NCBI GenBank assembly: GCA_947626845.1
Contig: CANQTW010000001.1
Coordinates: 1-64,000, forward strand
From: an uncultured Oscillospiraceae bacterium
Lineage (GTDB): Bacteria > Bacillota > Clostridia > Oscillospirales > Oscillospiraceae
DNA length: 64,000 nucleotides
Direction: 5' to 3'
Shown: positions 25,491-33,080 of the stretch, piece by piece
Layout: each line of letters starts with the position of its first letter
Numbering within the stretch: position 1 is the stretch's first letter
Position numbers and translations under genes: made by a program
Notes under the pieces: model-generated
What the model was told of the DNA's origin: nothing
Seen by the model: only the letters and a program-made list of their open reading frames with translations
The model's database searches: none

Positions 25491-25937
25491 TAGGGGCAGC
25501 TCTTCTCTCACAAAGGTGCCCAGCACGCCGTTGATAAAGGCCACCGTCTCAGGCTCGTCGTACTTCTTGGCGATCTCCACCGCCTCGTTGATGGCCGCGC
25601 CGTTAGGGATCTCCGGCATGTACATGATCTCGTACATGGCCGTCTTGATCACCGCCAGCGCCGTGCGGGAGATGCGCCCGAACTTCCAGCCCTTGGAATA
25701 CTTGGCCACATATCCGTCCAGCTCCGCCGAATGGCTGCCGATGCCCAGCACCAGCTCCTCGATATACTCCCGGTGGTTGGGCTGAGGCATCCCCTCAAAG
25801 AGCTTGTCCTCCGTGGCCAGGGAGGCATAGTACTCCCCGTCGAAGAACCCGTCCAGGACCTCTCTGGTGTCGCACTCACGGCTGGAAATCTCAAAGCACA
25901 GCCGCATGGCGATCTCTCTTGCTTCCGATCTGTTCAT
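25488..25937 (-). CDS. nusB: Transcription antitermination factor NusB
   Basis: The product is 149 residues, typical for NusB. It is all-helical with the family start RSEAREIAMRLCFE and the conserved C-terminal half ISRTALAVIKTAMYEIMYMPEIPNGAAINEAVEIAKKYDEPETVAFINGVLGTF. ATG at 25937 is chosen because GGAGAGA lies 5-10 bases upstream and the longer frame starts inside a repeat. NusB binds boxA RNA with NusE (S10) and promotes rRNA antitermination. It follows the Asp23 gene as in Bacillus (yqhY-nusB). The intergenic space upstream (25938-26023) carries a GTAGGGGC-type palindrome at 25962-25986. Confidence 0.94.
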   Translation of the reverse strand: MNRSEAREIAMRLCFEISSRECDTREVLDGFFDGEYYASLATEDKLFEGMPQPNHREYIEELVLGIGSHSAELDGYVAKYSKGWKFGRISRTALAVIKTAMYEIMYMPEIPNGAAINEAVEIAKKYDEPETVAFINGVLGTFVREELPL

Positions 25938-25961
25938 AAAATCTCTCCGAAAACCCCGCGC

Positions 25962-25986
25962 GGGCGGGCCATAGCCCGCCCCTACA
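25962..25986. repeat. GTAGGGGC-type palindromic unit upstream of nusB
   Basis: GGGCGGGC and GCCCGCCC flank a short loop, with CCCTACA at the right edge. On the minus strand it reads TGTAGGGGCGGGCTATGGCC, like units near 21.95 kb and 58.2-58.5 kb. Confidence 0.7.
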
Positions 25987-26023
25987 GGCATATTGAACTG
26001 TCCCGCCGTGCGGGAATGGCCTG

Positions 26024-26389
26024 TTACTTTCTGGCAAGGCTGATGCCGATGATGTGGACGTTGACCTCGGCGACCTTAAAGCCGGTCATGGACTCCACGC
26101 TGGAGGCCACGGCCTCCTGGACCTTGGCGCCCACGGTGTTGACGGAGGCGCCCAGCTTGACGGTCAGCCACAGGTCCACCTTGACGGTCTCGCCCTCCAC
26201 GGCGATGCGCACGCCCTTGGACATGTTCTTCTTGCCCAGAAGCTCGGAGAGGTCCCGTCCGGCGGACAGGGCCGCCACGCCGTCGGTCTCCAGCGCGGCG
26301 GACGCCGCGATCACGGAGATGACCTCCTCGGAGATATTGATGCTCCCCTTTTCGTCGGGGTGCGTGATGTAATCCTTATTCTCGCCCAT
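26024..26389 (-). CDS. Asp23/Gls24-family envelope-stress protein (YqhY-like)
   Basis: The product is about 121 residues. The Asp23 domain shows ISEEVISVIAASAALETDGVAAL, GVRIAVEGETVKVDLWLTVKLGASVNTVGAKVQEAVASSVESMTGFKVAEVNVHIIGI, the complete family core. ATG at 26389 follows CAGGAGGG at a good distance. In Firmicutes this paralog sits between acetyl-CoA carboxylase or spoIIIA genes and nusB, and has been linked to control of fatty-acid synthesis (YqhY). Here spoIIIAH precedes it and no acc gene is adjacent. Confidence 0.92.
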   Translation of the reverse strand: MGENKDYITHPDEKGSINISEEVISVIAASAALETDGVAALSAGRDLSELLGKKNMSKGVRIAVEGETVKVDLWLTVKLGASVNTVGAKVQEAVASSVESMTGFKVAEVNVHIIGISLARK

Positions 26390-26508
26390 AATACCCTCCT
26401 GATTGTCAAAATCAAACTGCCTCATAAGTAACCATTTTGATTCTAACACATCCGGCGGGAAAAATAAAGTCAAACTTCTAAAAATTCTCCCTGAAATTCT
26501 ACGGGGGC

Positions 26509-27150
26509 CTATTTGATCTCCGTAATGGTCAGGTCAGCGGCGGTGAGGCCCGTGCCGGTGACGATGATATCGGTGATCTGGGCGGCGGACGCCGCGTCCA
26601 GGCCGCCCTCCCGCGCCGCGGTGACGGTGGCGGAATCGGCGGTCAGATACACCACGCAGTCAATGAAGCCCTTGGCCCGAATGAGATTTTCCAGCTCCGC
26701 CTCCTTGACGGCGAAGCCGGCCATCTCCGTCATAGCCTTCAGCGCCCCGTCGATGGTCTCCTGGGAGGCCCCGTCGGTGCTCGCCACGGCCTGGAGGGTG
26801 GCGGCGGCCTCGTCCCTGGCCTGACTGCGCTCCAGGCGCACCTGGGCGAAATAGGCGTCATACTCCCCCTGGGTCACCGCCGGCAGGTTCTCGGCGCTCC
26901 CGCCGTCCTTCCCCGCCGTATCTCCCCCGGTGACGCTGTAATAAAGCCCCGCGTCGTCCCCCGCGGGGACGTCCCCGGCGCTCTGGCTCCCACCGCCGGT
27001 GGTGTCCGCGGCGGTGTCCTGCGGCACGTCCGGCCCGTCCACCTTGGCGGCGTCCTCCACCTTCCTGTTGTAGGACCAGTTGAGATACACCGCCGCGCAA
27101 ATAAACAGCATCACGGTGAGCACCACCGCGTTTCTCTTGACAGCCTTCAT
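26509..27150 (-). CDS. spoIIIAH: Stage III sporulation protein AH
   Basis: The product is 213 residues with one N-terminal transmembrane helix (VVLTVMLFICAAVYLNWSYN) and an extracytoplasmic region. A DTAADTTGGGSQ-type low-complexity linker (residues ~38-75) leads to the ring-building YscJ/FliF-like domain with YFAQVRLERSQARDEAAATLQAVAS and AKGFIDCVVYLTADSATV. SpoIIIAH in the mother cell binds SpoIIQ in the forespore across the septum to form the feeding-tube channel. GGAGG lies 5 bases before the ATG. It is the last gene of the spoIIIA operon, as usual. Confidence 0.94.
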   Translation of the reverse strand: MKAVKRNAVVLTVMLFICAAVYLNWSYNRKVEDAAKVDGPDVPQDTAADTTGGGSQSAGDVPAGDDAGLYYSVTGGDTAGKDGGSAENLPAVTQGEYDAYFAQVRLERSQARDEAAATLQAVASTDGASQETIDGALKAMTEMAGFAVKEAELENLIRAKGFIDCVVYLTADSATVTAAREGGLDAASAAQITDIIVTGTGLTAADLTITEIK

Positions 27151-27181
27151 GTTGACCTCCTGAAATACTGATTCGATACGA

Positions 27182-27709
27182 TCATTTCATTTTTACGATT
27201 TTTATGGCGTCTCCGGAAAGCCCCGTGGCGGCCTTGACGGCCTCCAAAAGCTCCAGCCGCACCCTGGCGTCTCCCGCGCCCTGGGCGGCGATCACCGCCC
27301 CCCGGTAGGTGGGGGCGCGGCAGGTGATCTCCACCGGCTCGCTCCCGCCGCCGGAGCGCTGGATCACCACGCTGGATTCCGCGCTCTCCGTCCTCGTCTC
27401 TCCGTCCCGGCTCTCGCTGGCGCTTTCGGTGTCCTTGGCCAGCACGCGCTCCCCGCCGTCGGCGGGCGTCAGCAGGACGCGCACCTGGCCCGCCCCGTCA
27501 ACCAGGGACAGGATCTCCGCCAGCCTGGCCTCCAGGTCCCCGTCCGGGGACGTCTCCGCGGCGCTCTCCTCCGCGGCCTCCTTCTCCGGCGTCTCCCCCC
27601 GCCCCGTAGGGAGCAGGAGAAGCACCAGCCCCGCCAGCAGGACAAGCAGGACGTATTTCGCGCCCTTCAGCTTTTCCACGGCGGCGTCGATTTTTTTCTT
27701 AACGTCCAT
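27182..27709 (-). CDS. spoIIIAG: Stage III sporulation protein AG
   Basis: The product is 175 residues. One transmembrane segment (YVLLVLLAGLVLLLLPTG) is followed by an acidic linker and a ring-building domain with LEARLAEILSLVDGAGQVRVLLTPADG and the family's EITCRAPTYRGAVIAAQGAGDARVRLELLEAVKAATGL. SpoIIIAG forms a large ring in the outer forespore membrane, related to the secretin-associated FliF/PrgK fold. Its start lies 11 bp inside the end of spoIIIAF, so translation is coupled. The upstream ribosome site is weak. Confidence 0.94.
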   Translation of the reverse strand: MDVKKKIDAAVEKLKGAKYVLLVLLAGLVLLLLPTGRGETPEKEAAEESAAETSPDGDLEARLAEILSLVDGAGQVRVLLTPADGGERVLAKDTESASESRDGETRTESAESSVVIQRSGGGSEPVEITCRAPTYRGAVIAAQGAGDARVRLELLEAVKAATGLSGDAIKIVKMK

Positions 27710-28181
27710 CGTCTGTGCTCCATATCTGATTTTCCGGCGCTATCCCCAGCTCCGCCTCTATTGCCCTTGAAAGCTCACGGCTCTCCACCCCTCTCAGCGT
27801 ACACCGGTGGGGATACCAGAACCCCTCGCCGCTCCATTTGGCCGTGACGGACACGTCCTGAAGCTCCACATTCAGCTCTCCGGCTTTGTCCAATATATAT
27901 GCCTCGCACCGCTCCTCTATGATAAATCTTGTCTCCGCGGCGGCCTGGCGTTGGGCCTCTCCGGCGATCTCATCCGCCTCCTCCCGATAGCGGTCCACAT
28001 ACACGCCCACGCCCAGCGCGTCGATATCTCCGGCAATGGACAGCATGGCCGCCATGGTGGCGAAGCCGCCGATGACCCCCAGAGTCTTTCTCCCCTTCTC
28101 CCCCACCAGCGCCATCCCCACGCCCCACAGCAGGGCGGTGCCGCAGATGGCCATGATCCAGCTCCTGAGCGCGTCCAGCAT
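27699..28181 (-). CDS. spoIIIAF: Stage III sporulation protein AF
   Basis: The product is 160 residues with two N-terminal hydrophobic segments (SWIMAICGTALLWGVGMALV and TLGVIGGFATMAAMLSIAG) and a soluble C-terminal domain (RFIIEERCEAYILDKAGELNVELQDVSVTAKW). This layout is that of SpoIIIAF, a membrane component of the SpoIIIA-SpoIIQ channel whose soluble part resembles the ring proteins. GGGGAGAGG precedes the ATG. The 90-bp gap to spoIIIAE holds a 9-bp-stem hairpin at 28226-28247, which is unusual in this otherwise tight operon. Confidence 0.92.
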   Translation of the reverse strand: MLDALRSWIMAICGTALLWGVGMALVGEKGRKTLGVIGGFATMAAMLSIAGDIDALGVGVYVDRYREEADEIAGEAQRQAAAETRFIIEERCEAYILDKAGELNVELQDVSVTAKWSGEGFWYPHRCTLRGVESRELSRAIEAELGIAPENQIWSTDDGR

Positions 28182-28225
28182 ACCTCTCCCCTCCTCTCGT
28201 TGAAGTCGAACCCGCGCCGCCTTAT

Positions 28226-28247
28226 GGGCCGGACGCCCGTCCGGCCC
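28226..28247 (-). other. Hairpin in the spoIIIAE-spoIIIAF gap
   Basis: GGGCCGGAC at 28226-28234 pairs with GTCCGGCCC at 28239-28247 around a 4-base loop. There is no T-run. It is similar in style to other GC palindromes in the window. Confidence 0.6.
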
Positions 28248-28271
28248 GTTTGCAGCCCGCGTTCCCGTTTC

Positions 28272-29372
28272 TCATCCCCCCGCCGTCTTGGCGGCGGAGA
28301 TCACCGCTATGGCCAGCATAGCCGCCTCGGTGCCGGTAAGGGCCAGCATCAGCGAATAGCCCTCCGCCACCGCGGCGATGAACTCGGAGACGGGCCTGGG
28401 GGCCACCGTCCCCGCCAGGGCGGCGGCGCACCGCAGAAGGGCGGCGTTCACCAAAAGCCGCACCACCGGCCCCAGACACACCGCCGCCACCGCCACCAGC
28501 CCCGCCGCGCCCAGGACGCCCCGTATGACGCCCAGCCCCGAAAGCAGGGTGTCCGACGCCTCCGCCACCATGCCGCCCACCACGGGCAGGAGGGTGGAGA
28601 TGGCCGTTTTGGTGAGCTTTACCGCCGTGGCGTCGGCGCTGGAGGCGATCAGGCTCACCGCGCCCAGATAGACCGAGAAGGCCAGCGCCGTGAGGACCAG
28701 GGCGCGCTTCACAAGCCCCGCGATCAGCTTCGCCACGCCTCCGGCCCCGCCGCCAAAGGCGGCCTGGCCCAGTGACGCCGCTAAATACATATAGATCAGC
28801 GGTATCACCAGCTTTTTGGAGAGCGTCCCCAGCACGTTCAGGAAAAGCGCCGAGGCGGCGTATTTGGCCGCCCCCGACGCCGCCGCCCCCGCGGAGGCGG
28901 AGACGGAGGCCATCACAGGCAGGAGCATCGTCCCCAAGTCCGTCAGCTCCCCTACCGCCGCGGCGGCCTCCCCCATCAGCGCCGAGAATCCCCCTGCCGC
29001 CGCCGCGGCAATGGCCGCCGTGCCGGCGAGGTTTACATAATCTATCCCCTTGCCTCGGTCCGGCGCCAGCTCCCCCGCCACGCCGCACATGACGGAGGCG
29101 GCCAGGACGGTGGCCGCCGTGGCAAGGCCGGTGCGGAAGGCGCCTCTGAGGGCGCCGCCCAGGGCCTCCGACACCACCCGCCCCAGGGAGGAACGGACGG
29201 ATTCCGCGCCGTTCTCCGCGTCCAGCACGCTCCTGGCCTCTTCGGGGAGGGCGTCGGACAGCTCCTCAAGGCCCAGCCAGCCATACTCCCCGGCGGCGCG
29301 GGCCTGGCACGCGGTCAGCAGCGCCGCCAGCAGAATGGCCGTCAGGGCGGCGGGAACTCTCAGCTTGTCCAT
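28272..29372 (-). CDS. spoIIIAE: Stage III sporulation protein AE
   Basis: The product is 366 residues with ATG at 29372, preceded by AGGGAG. It has an N-terminal signal-like segment (ALTAILLAALLTACQARAAG) and about seven to eight hydrophobic segments in the C-terminal two-thirds. The family pattern KLVIPLIYMYLAASLGQAAFGG is clear. SpoIIIAE is the polytopic, permease-like subunit of the SpoIIIA-SpoIIQ channel. The start overlaps spoIIIAD by 13 bp. The LTAC before ARAAG looks like a lipobox, but SpoIIIAE is normally processed at or near this site as a signal-peptide protein, so lipidation is uncertain. Confidence 0.94.
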   Translation of the reverse strand: MDKLRVPAALTAILLAALLTACQARAAGEYGWLGLEELSDALPEEARSVLDAENGAESVRSSLGRVVSEALGGALRGAFRTGLATAATVLAASVMCGVAGELAPDRGKGIDYVNLAGTAAIAAAAAGGFSALMGEAAAAVGELTDLGTMLLPVMASVSASAGAAASGAAKYAASALFLNVLGTLSKKLVIPLIYMYLAASLGQAAFGGGAGGVAKLIAGLVKRALVLTALAFSVYLGAVSLIASSADATAVKLTKTAISTLLPVVGGMVAEASDTLLSGLGVIRGVLGAAGLVAVAAVCLGPVVRLLVNAALLRCAAALAGTVAPRPVSEFIAAVAEGYSLMLALTGTEAAMLAIAVISAAKTAGG

Positions 29373-29755
29373 ATAAGCTCCCTCATCATCCGGAACACCC
29401 CCCGCATCAGGGGGAGGGCGGCGTACAGCGCCGCCGCGGCCCCGGCCAGCTCCGCGGCGGAGCCGGCGGTGCCCAGGCCCGCGTCCCGGCAGAGGTCGGC
29501 GGCCAGGCGGGAGATCAGGGCGATGCCCACGGCCTTCAGAAGCACCGCCAGCACGGCGTTGGAGATGCCCGCGGTCTCCGCCACCTCGGCGACGAAGGCC
29601 GTCAGCTCCCGCAGGGCTCCGGCGCAGGTGGCTATGACCACGCACCCGGCGGCCAGGGCGATGAGCAGGGCCATGGCGGGGCTGTCCTTTTTGAGGACGC
29701 CCGCCATCAGCGCCGCCGGGATGCAGACGGCGGCGGTCTTGATCAGAAGCTCCAT
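29360..29755 (-). CDS. spoIIIAD: Stage III sporulation protein AD
   Basis: The product is 131 residues with four hydrophobic helices, including KTAAVCIPAALMAGVLKKDSPAMALLIALAAGCVVI and VLAVLLKAVGIALISRLAADLCRDAG. The latter, with the LCRDAG element, is the family hallmark. SpoIIIAC and SpoIIIAD resemble FliQ-type export-apparatus components and sit in the engulfing membrane. Start and stop overlap those of its neighbours (TGATG with spoIIIAC, 13 bp with spoIIIAE). Confidence 0.94.
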   Translation of the reverse strand: MELLIKTAAVCIPAALMAGVLKKDSPAMALLIALAAGCVVIATCAGALRELTAFVAEVAETAGISNAVLAVLLKAVGIALISRLAADLCRDAGLGTAGSAAELAGAAAALYAALPLMRGVFRMMRELIWTS

Positions 29756-29970
29756 CAGCGCGCGCCCGGCAGGCCCGTAAGGCCAAAGAGGGATTTGATG
29801 GTGTCAAAAAGGGATGATATCTCCCGCAGGAGCACCACCAGCACCACCACAAGCCCCGCGATGGTCACCATCAGCGCCTGCTCGTCCCGGCCCGAACGGC
29901 CCAGCAGAAGGTTCAGCACCGCCACCAAAATTCCCACGGCGGCGATTTTAAAGATCAGATCAACATTCAT
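29755..29970 (-). CDS. spoIIIAC: Stage III sporulation protein AC
   Basis: The product is 71 residues if ATG at 29970 is used, close to the usual 65-70. The family signature is VDLIFKIAAVGILVAVLNLLLGRSGRDEQALMVTIAGLVVVLVVLL with two transmembrane helices. A GTG six codons upstream is possible. Neither start has a recognisable ribosome site, because composite repeat C2 begins immediately upstream. In well-studied operons spoIIIAB and spoIIIAC are nearly adjacent; here they are 254 bp apart. The stop overlaps the spoIIIAD start. Confidence 0.9.
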   Translation of the reverse strand: MNVDLIFKIAAVGILVAVLNLLLGRSGRDEQALMVTIAGLVVVLVVLLREISSLFDTIKSLFGLTGLPGAR

Positions 29971-29972
29971 TT

Positions 29973-30190
29973 TCGTCGTCGCAGACACGGCTTTGCTTCG
30001 GGCTCTCGTCGTCGCTGGCGTTCACTCTGCTTCGGGCTCCAAGTATTCGCCCTCAGTCGTAAACGCCGCTCCTCCTCTCCCCATTGGGCCACAGCCCGAT
30101 GGGGAGCTCAATCGCCCTCAGGCGCGCGTGTCGCTCCTCCTCTCTGGCCGCGACCCGCTTCTCTGGGCTCGCGGCCAGTAATAGTGTAAT
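29973..30190 (+). repeat. Composite repeat copy C2 inside the spoIIIA operon
   Basis: It holds CTCCAAGTATTCGCCCTCAG (30038-30057, shared with C3), a GCTCCTCCT module and the CCCATTGGGC/GCCCGATGGG palindrome (shared with C1), and CTCAGGCGCGCGTGTCGCTCC. It occupies nearly all of the spoIIIAB-spoIIIAC gap. Confidence 0.72.
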
Positions 30191-30224
30191 GTTTCGCCGC
30201 ATAGCGGCGAGAATTTCCAAAGGA

Positions 30225-30740
30225 TCATAGCAAAATAATCGCCGCGAAGAGGCCGGAGGCCAGGCCGAAGAAGGCGTGGAGACGGGAGTCTCGGTCCCGC
30301 TCCTCCTGGGCGCTCTTCAGGACGGTCTCCAGCCGCCGGCGGACGCGGCCAATGGCCTCCGCCTGCTCCCGGACGTCATAGCGGCCCAGGCTGAGGCCCA
30401 GGGAGGCCATCAGCTCCGTCTCCTCCCGCCGCAGGCCCAGCTCAACGCTCTTTTCCACCGCCATTCTCCATATGGCGTGAAAGGAGCATCTCCCCAGAGC
30501 CTCCAGGCCGCCCCAGGCCCTGCGGTAAAGTCCCCGAACGGGATACGGGGCCTCCTGGGCCAGCAGCTCCAGCACGTCCCGCGTAGGGGCCATACGGGTG
30601 CAGATCTCGCTCTCCATCAGCTGCAGGGACACGATCAGCCCCTCTAAAACGGCGACCCGCCGCCGGAGCCGCGCGATGCCGTGAAGTCCCATGGACCCGG
30701 TAGCCAGGATCACCAGTCCCGCGCCAAGCCATCTCAGCAT
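30225..30740 (-). CDS. spoIIIAB: Stage III sporulation protein AB
   Basis: The product is 171 residues with hydrophobic segments at both ends (LGAGLVILATGSMGLHGIA and FFGLASGLFAAIILL) and a helical middle. LRRRVAVLEGLIVSLQLMESEICTRMAP, the ELGLRREETELMASLGLSLGRYD stretch and the EKSVELG element are typical. It is the SctK/GspF-like helical subunit thought to work with the SpoIIIAA ATPase. The ATG lies 7 bp inside spoIIIAA. Downstream continuity to spoIIIAC is broken by a 254-bp repeat-filled gap. Confidence 0.93.
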   Translation of the reverse strand: MLRWLGAGLVILATGSMGLHGIARLRRRVAVLEGLIVSLQLMESEICTRMAPTRDVLELLAQEAPYPVRGLYRRAWGGLEALGRCSFHAIWRMAVEKSVELGLRREETELMASLGLSLGRYDVREQAEAIGRVRRRLETVLKSAQEERDRDSRLHAFFGLASGLFAAIILL

Positions 30741-31663
30741 AGGCCAACTTCCCCCTTTGTCAGTTGATATTCCCGCTCCCCGCCGGTACGTTTGATGAGG
30801 ATGAAATTCTCAAACACGCCGCCGGAGAGCATGTCCCGATAAAGCGGGCGGGCACGCAGATCGTCAAGACTGCCGGCGTGGGCGGTGGCCAGAAGGGCCA
30901 CGCCGCAGTTGCGCGCCCGAAAAACGGCCTCCGTATCCGCCGGATCGGTGATCTCGTCCAGGGCGACGATCTGGGGGTTCATGGCCCGCAGCACCGCCAT
31001 CACCGCCTCGCTCTTGGGGCATCCGTCCAGCACGTCCGTCCGCTCCCCCACGTCCAGCTGGGGCGCGCCGTCCCACATGGCGGCCAGCTCCCCCCGTTCG
31101 TCGCACAGGGAGACCCGATAGGTCGGGTACAGGCGGGAGGGGGAGGCCAGCACCCGCACAAGCTCCCGCAGGAGCGTGGTCTTCCCCGCTCCGGGCGGGG
31201 CGCAGATGAGGGTGGAGCGGAACTGCCCGTCCCGAAAAAGGCCGGGAAGAAGCCCGCCGGCCACGCCCCGCTTCTCCCTGGCGATGCGCACCGCCGCGGA
31301 GGAGCAGGCGGAGAAGCCCGCCATATGGCCGTTCTCTAAATAGACGCTCCCGCACAGGCCGACCCGGTGGCCGCCCCGACAGGCTATGTAGCCGGAGGAC
31401 AGCTCCCGCCGGGACGATTGGGCGGAGGCGCCGGTGGCAAGCTCGATGAGCAGGGACAGCTCCCGGCCTGTGACGGCCTCTGTCCCCAGCTCCCGCTCCC
31501 CCTCCGGCAGCAGGACCGCCAGGGGCCGTCCCACCCGAAGGCGCAGCTCCTCCGCCGCCGCCCTTCCCCGCTCCTCCAGCAGAAGGGCCCGCCGCCGCAC
31601 CGATTCCGGCAAAAGCCGCGCCGCGTCCCTGTATCTGTCCGCCTGCCTGTCCGTCTCCATCAT
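30734..31663 (-). CDS. spoIIIAA: Stage III sporulation protein AA, ATPase
   Basis: The product is 309 residues. Walker A is APPGAGKTTLLRE, with RVSLCDERGELAAMWDGAPQLDVGERTDVLDGCPK and the Walker B-like PQIVALDEITDP, then a switch region VALLATAHAGSLDDLRARP. This matches the VirB11/GspE-related secretion ATPase SpoIIIAA that powers the SpoIIIA-SpoIIQ channel. GGGGGAG precedes tandem ATG codons. A SigE-like promoter (31689-31717) lies 26 bp upstream, consistent with mother-cell expression as in Bacillus subtilis. Confidence 0.95.
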   Translation of the reverse strand: MMETDRQADRYRDAARLLPESVRRRALLLEERGRAAAEELRLRVGRPLAVLLPEGERELGTEAVTGRELSLLIELATGASAQSSRRELSSGYIACRGGHRVGLCGSVYLENGHMAGFSACSSAAVRIAREKRGVAGGLLPGLFRDGQFRSTLICAPPGAGKTTLLRELVRVLASPSRLYPTYRVSLCDERGELAAMWDGAPQLDVGERTDVLDGCPKSEAVMAVLRAMNPQIVALDEITDPADTEAVFRARNCGVALLATAHAGSLDDLRARPLYRDMLSGGVFENFILIKRTGGEREYQLTKGEVGLC

Positions 31664-31688
31664 ACGCGCTCCCCCTTTGTGATGGTCA

Positions 31689-31717
31689 AGCTTATGCGGA
31701 CAGGCCCGTGAATATAC
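31689..31717 (-). promoter_or_regulatory. Candidate SigE promoter of the spoIIIA operon
   Basis: On the minus strand GTATATT, a 14-bp spacer and CATAAGCT resemble the mother-cell SigE elements (KMATATT, CATACAHT), with one and two departures from consensus. The spoIIIA operon is SigE-controlled in B. subtilis. Confidence 0.6.
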
Positions 31718-31797
31718 CAGCCCCAGGCCGCCGGACGCCTGCCCGCCCGCCGGTCATTTCATTTTCTGTTGCCCCGCGGGTCTTCTCATTTTCCCCC

Positions 31798-31826
31798 TTG
31801 CCACGCCTCAACCTTTTTGCTATAAT
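31798..31826 (+). promoter_or_regulatory. Promoter of tsaE-tsaB
   Basis: TTGCCA (31798-31803), 17 bp and a perfect TATAAT (31821-31826) precede the tsaE start by 100 bp, back to back with the spoIIIA promoter. Confidence 0.75.
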
Positions 31827-31926
31827 ATCCTCACATGCAGTCAACCCGTGCAAGCTCCGCTCCTTTTCCTCCGCCCCGGCGGGACCGAAAAAACGGCGGC
31901 CTTCACAGGGCGAAAGAGGTGAGAAC

Positions 31927-32349
31927 GTGGTCATCGAGACGAACAGCGAGGCTGAGACCGTCAGCGCCGGGGAGGCCCTTGGCCGCGGGCTCTCAGCCGG
32001 CGACGTGCTGGCCTTCTACGGGGACCTGGGCGCGGGAAAGACCGCTTTTATCCGCGGCGTGGCCAGGGGCCTTGGCATCGCCTCCCGCGTGTCCAGCCCC
32101 ACCTTCACCATCGTCAACGAGTACCCCGGAAGGATACCGCTCTTTCACTTCGATATGTACCGCCTGGGCTCCTCCGACGAGCTTTTTGAGATCGGCTGGG
32201 AGGACTACCTTGCCCGCGGGGGCGTGTGCTGTGTGGAGTGGACGGAGAACGTGGCGGACGCCATGCCGGCGGAGGCCGTCGCGGTAACCATCGAAAAGAC
32301 CGGCGAAACCACGCGGAAAATCACCGTATCGGGAGGCGGGCGCTTTTGA
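31927..32349 (+). CDS. tsaE: tRNA t6A biosynthesis ATPase TsaE
   Basis: The product is 140 residues with GTG at 31927, chosen because AAAGAGGTGAGAAC directly precedes it and the longer frame starts upstream of the promoter -10. Walker A is GDLGAGKTAFIRG. The family elements VSSPTFTIVNEYPG, FHFDMYRLGSSDELFEIGWEDYL and CVEWTENV are all present. TsaE cycles the TsaB-TsaD complex that makes N6-threonylcarbamoyladenosine at A37 of ANN-decoding tRNAs. The last four bases overlap the tsaB start (TTGA). Confidence 0.94.
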   Translation: MVIETNSEAETVSAGEALGRGLSAGDVLAFYGDLGAGKTAFIRGVARGLGIASRVSSPTFTIVNEYPGRIPLFHFDMYRLGSSDELFEIGWEDYLARGGVCCVEWTENVADAMPAEAVAVTIEKTGETTRKITVSGGGRF

Positions 32350-33044
32350 ACATACTTGCCATCGAGTCCTCGGCCAAGGCCGCCAGCGTCGCCCTCTGCC
32401 GGGACGGGGCGCTGATCGCCCAATATTTTCAGGCCAGCGGCCTGACCCATTCCAGGACGCTGCTCAAGATGGCGGAGGACATGCTCTCCGACTTGGAGCT
32501 GACGCTCCGCAACGTGGACGCCGTGGCGGTGGCGCGGGGCCCCGGCTCCTTCACCGGCATCCGTATCGGCGTGGCGGCGGCCAAGGGCCTGTGCTGGGGC
32601 GGCGATCTGCCCTGTATCGGCGTGTCCACCCTGGAGGCCATGGCCTGGCAGGGCATGGGGCACACCGACTGCGTCATCTGCCCCGCCATGGACGCCCGCC
32701 GCGGGCAAATCTACAACGCGAAGTTCCTTTTTGAGGGAGAAACGCTCCAAAGGCTCACCGACGACAGGGCCATCTCCTTGGAGGAGCTGACCGAAGAAGC
32801 AAAAAAAGAAAAAATTTCGTATTTTTTTGTTGGAGACGGCGCCGATCTGTGCTATAATAGATTTTTGGCGGAGGGTCTTCCCGCCTGTCTCGCCCCCGCG
32901 CCGCTCCTGTTGCAGACAGCCTGGGGCGTGGCTATGGCCGCGAAGGGGCTTCCCCCACAGCCGGGGGACGACCTGACGCCCAACTATCTCCGGCTCTCCC
33001 AGGCGGAACGGGAGCGGCTGGAGCGGCTGAAGAGCCAGTCATAA
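32346..33044 (+). CDS. tsaB: tRNA t6A biosynthesis protein TsaB
   Basis: The product is 232 residues starting with TTG at 32346, supported by GGAGG upstream and by homology to the family start NILAIESSAKAASVALC. Further hallmarks are GLTHSRTLL, AVARGPGSFTGIRIGVAAAKGL and CPAMDARRGQIYNA. TsaB is the inactive TsaD-like partner needed for t6A synthesis. In many Firmicutes rimI and tsaD follow; here the next gene is upp, so those must lie elsewhere. A promoter-like pair inside the gene (32830-32858) may drive upp. Confidence 0.93.
   Translation: MNILAIESSAKAASVALCRDGALIAQYFQASGLTHSRTLLKMAEDMLSDLELTLRNVDAVAVARGPGSFTGIRIGVAAAKGLCWGGDLPCIGVSTLEAMAWQGMGHTDCVICPAMDARRGQIYNAKFLFEGETLQRLTDDRAISLEELTEEAKKEKISYFFVGDGADLCYNRFLAEGLPACLAPAPLLLQTAWGVAMAAKGLPPQPGDDLTPNYLRLSQAERERLERLKSQS
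32830..32858 (+). promoter_or_regulatory. Internal promoter within tsaB, likely for upp
   Basis: TTGGAG (32830-32835), 17 bp and a perfect TATAAT (32853-32858) sit in an AT-rich patch of tsaB, about 220 bp before the upp start. Confidence 0.5.
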
Positions 33045-33080
33045 CGAAAAGAAAAATTAATTTTTACGGAGGATAAGACC

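Noticed and set aside
28222..29088. Alternative minus-strand frame within spoIIIAE
   Set aside because: It is Gly/Arg-rich and has no family match, while the overlapping spoIIIAE frame is unambiguous.
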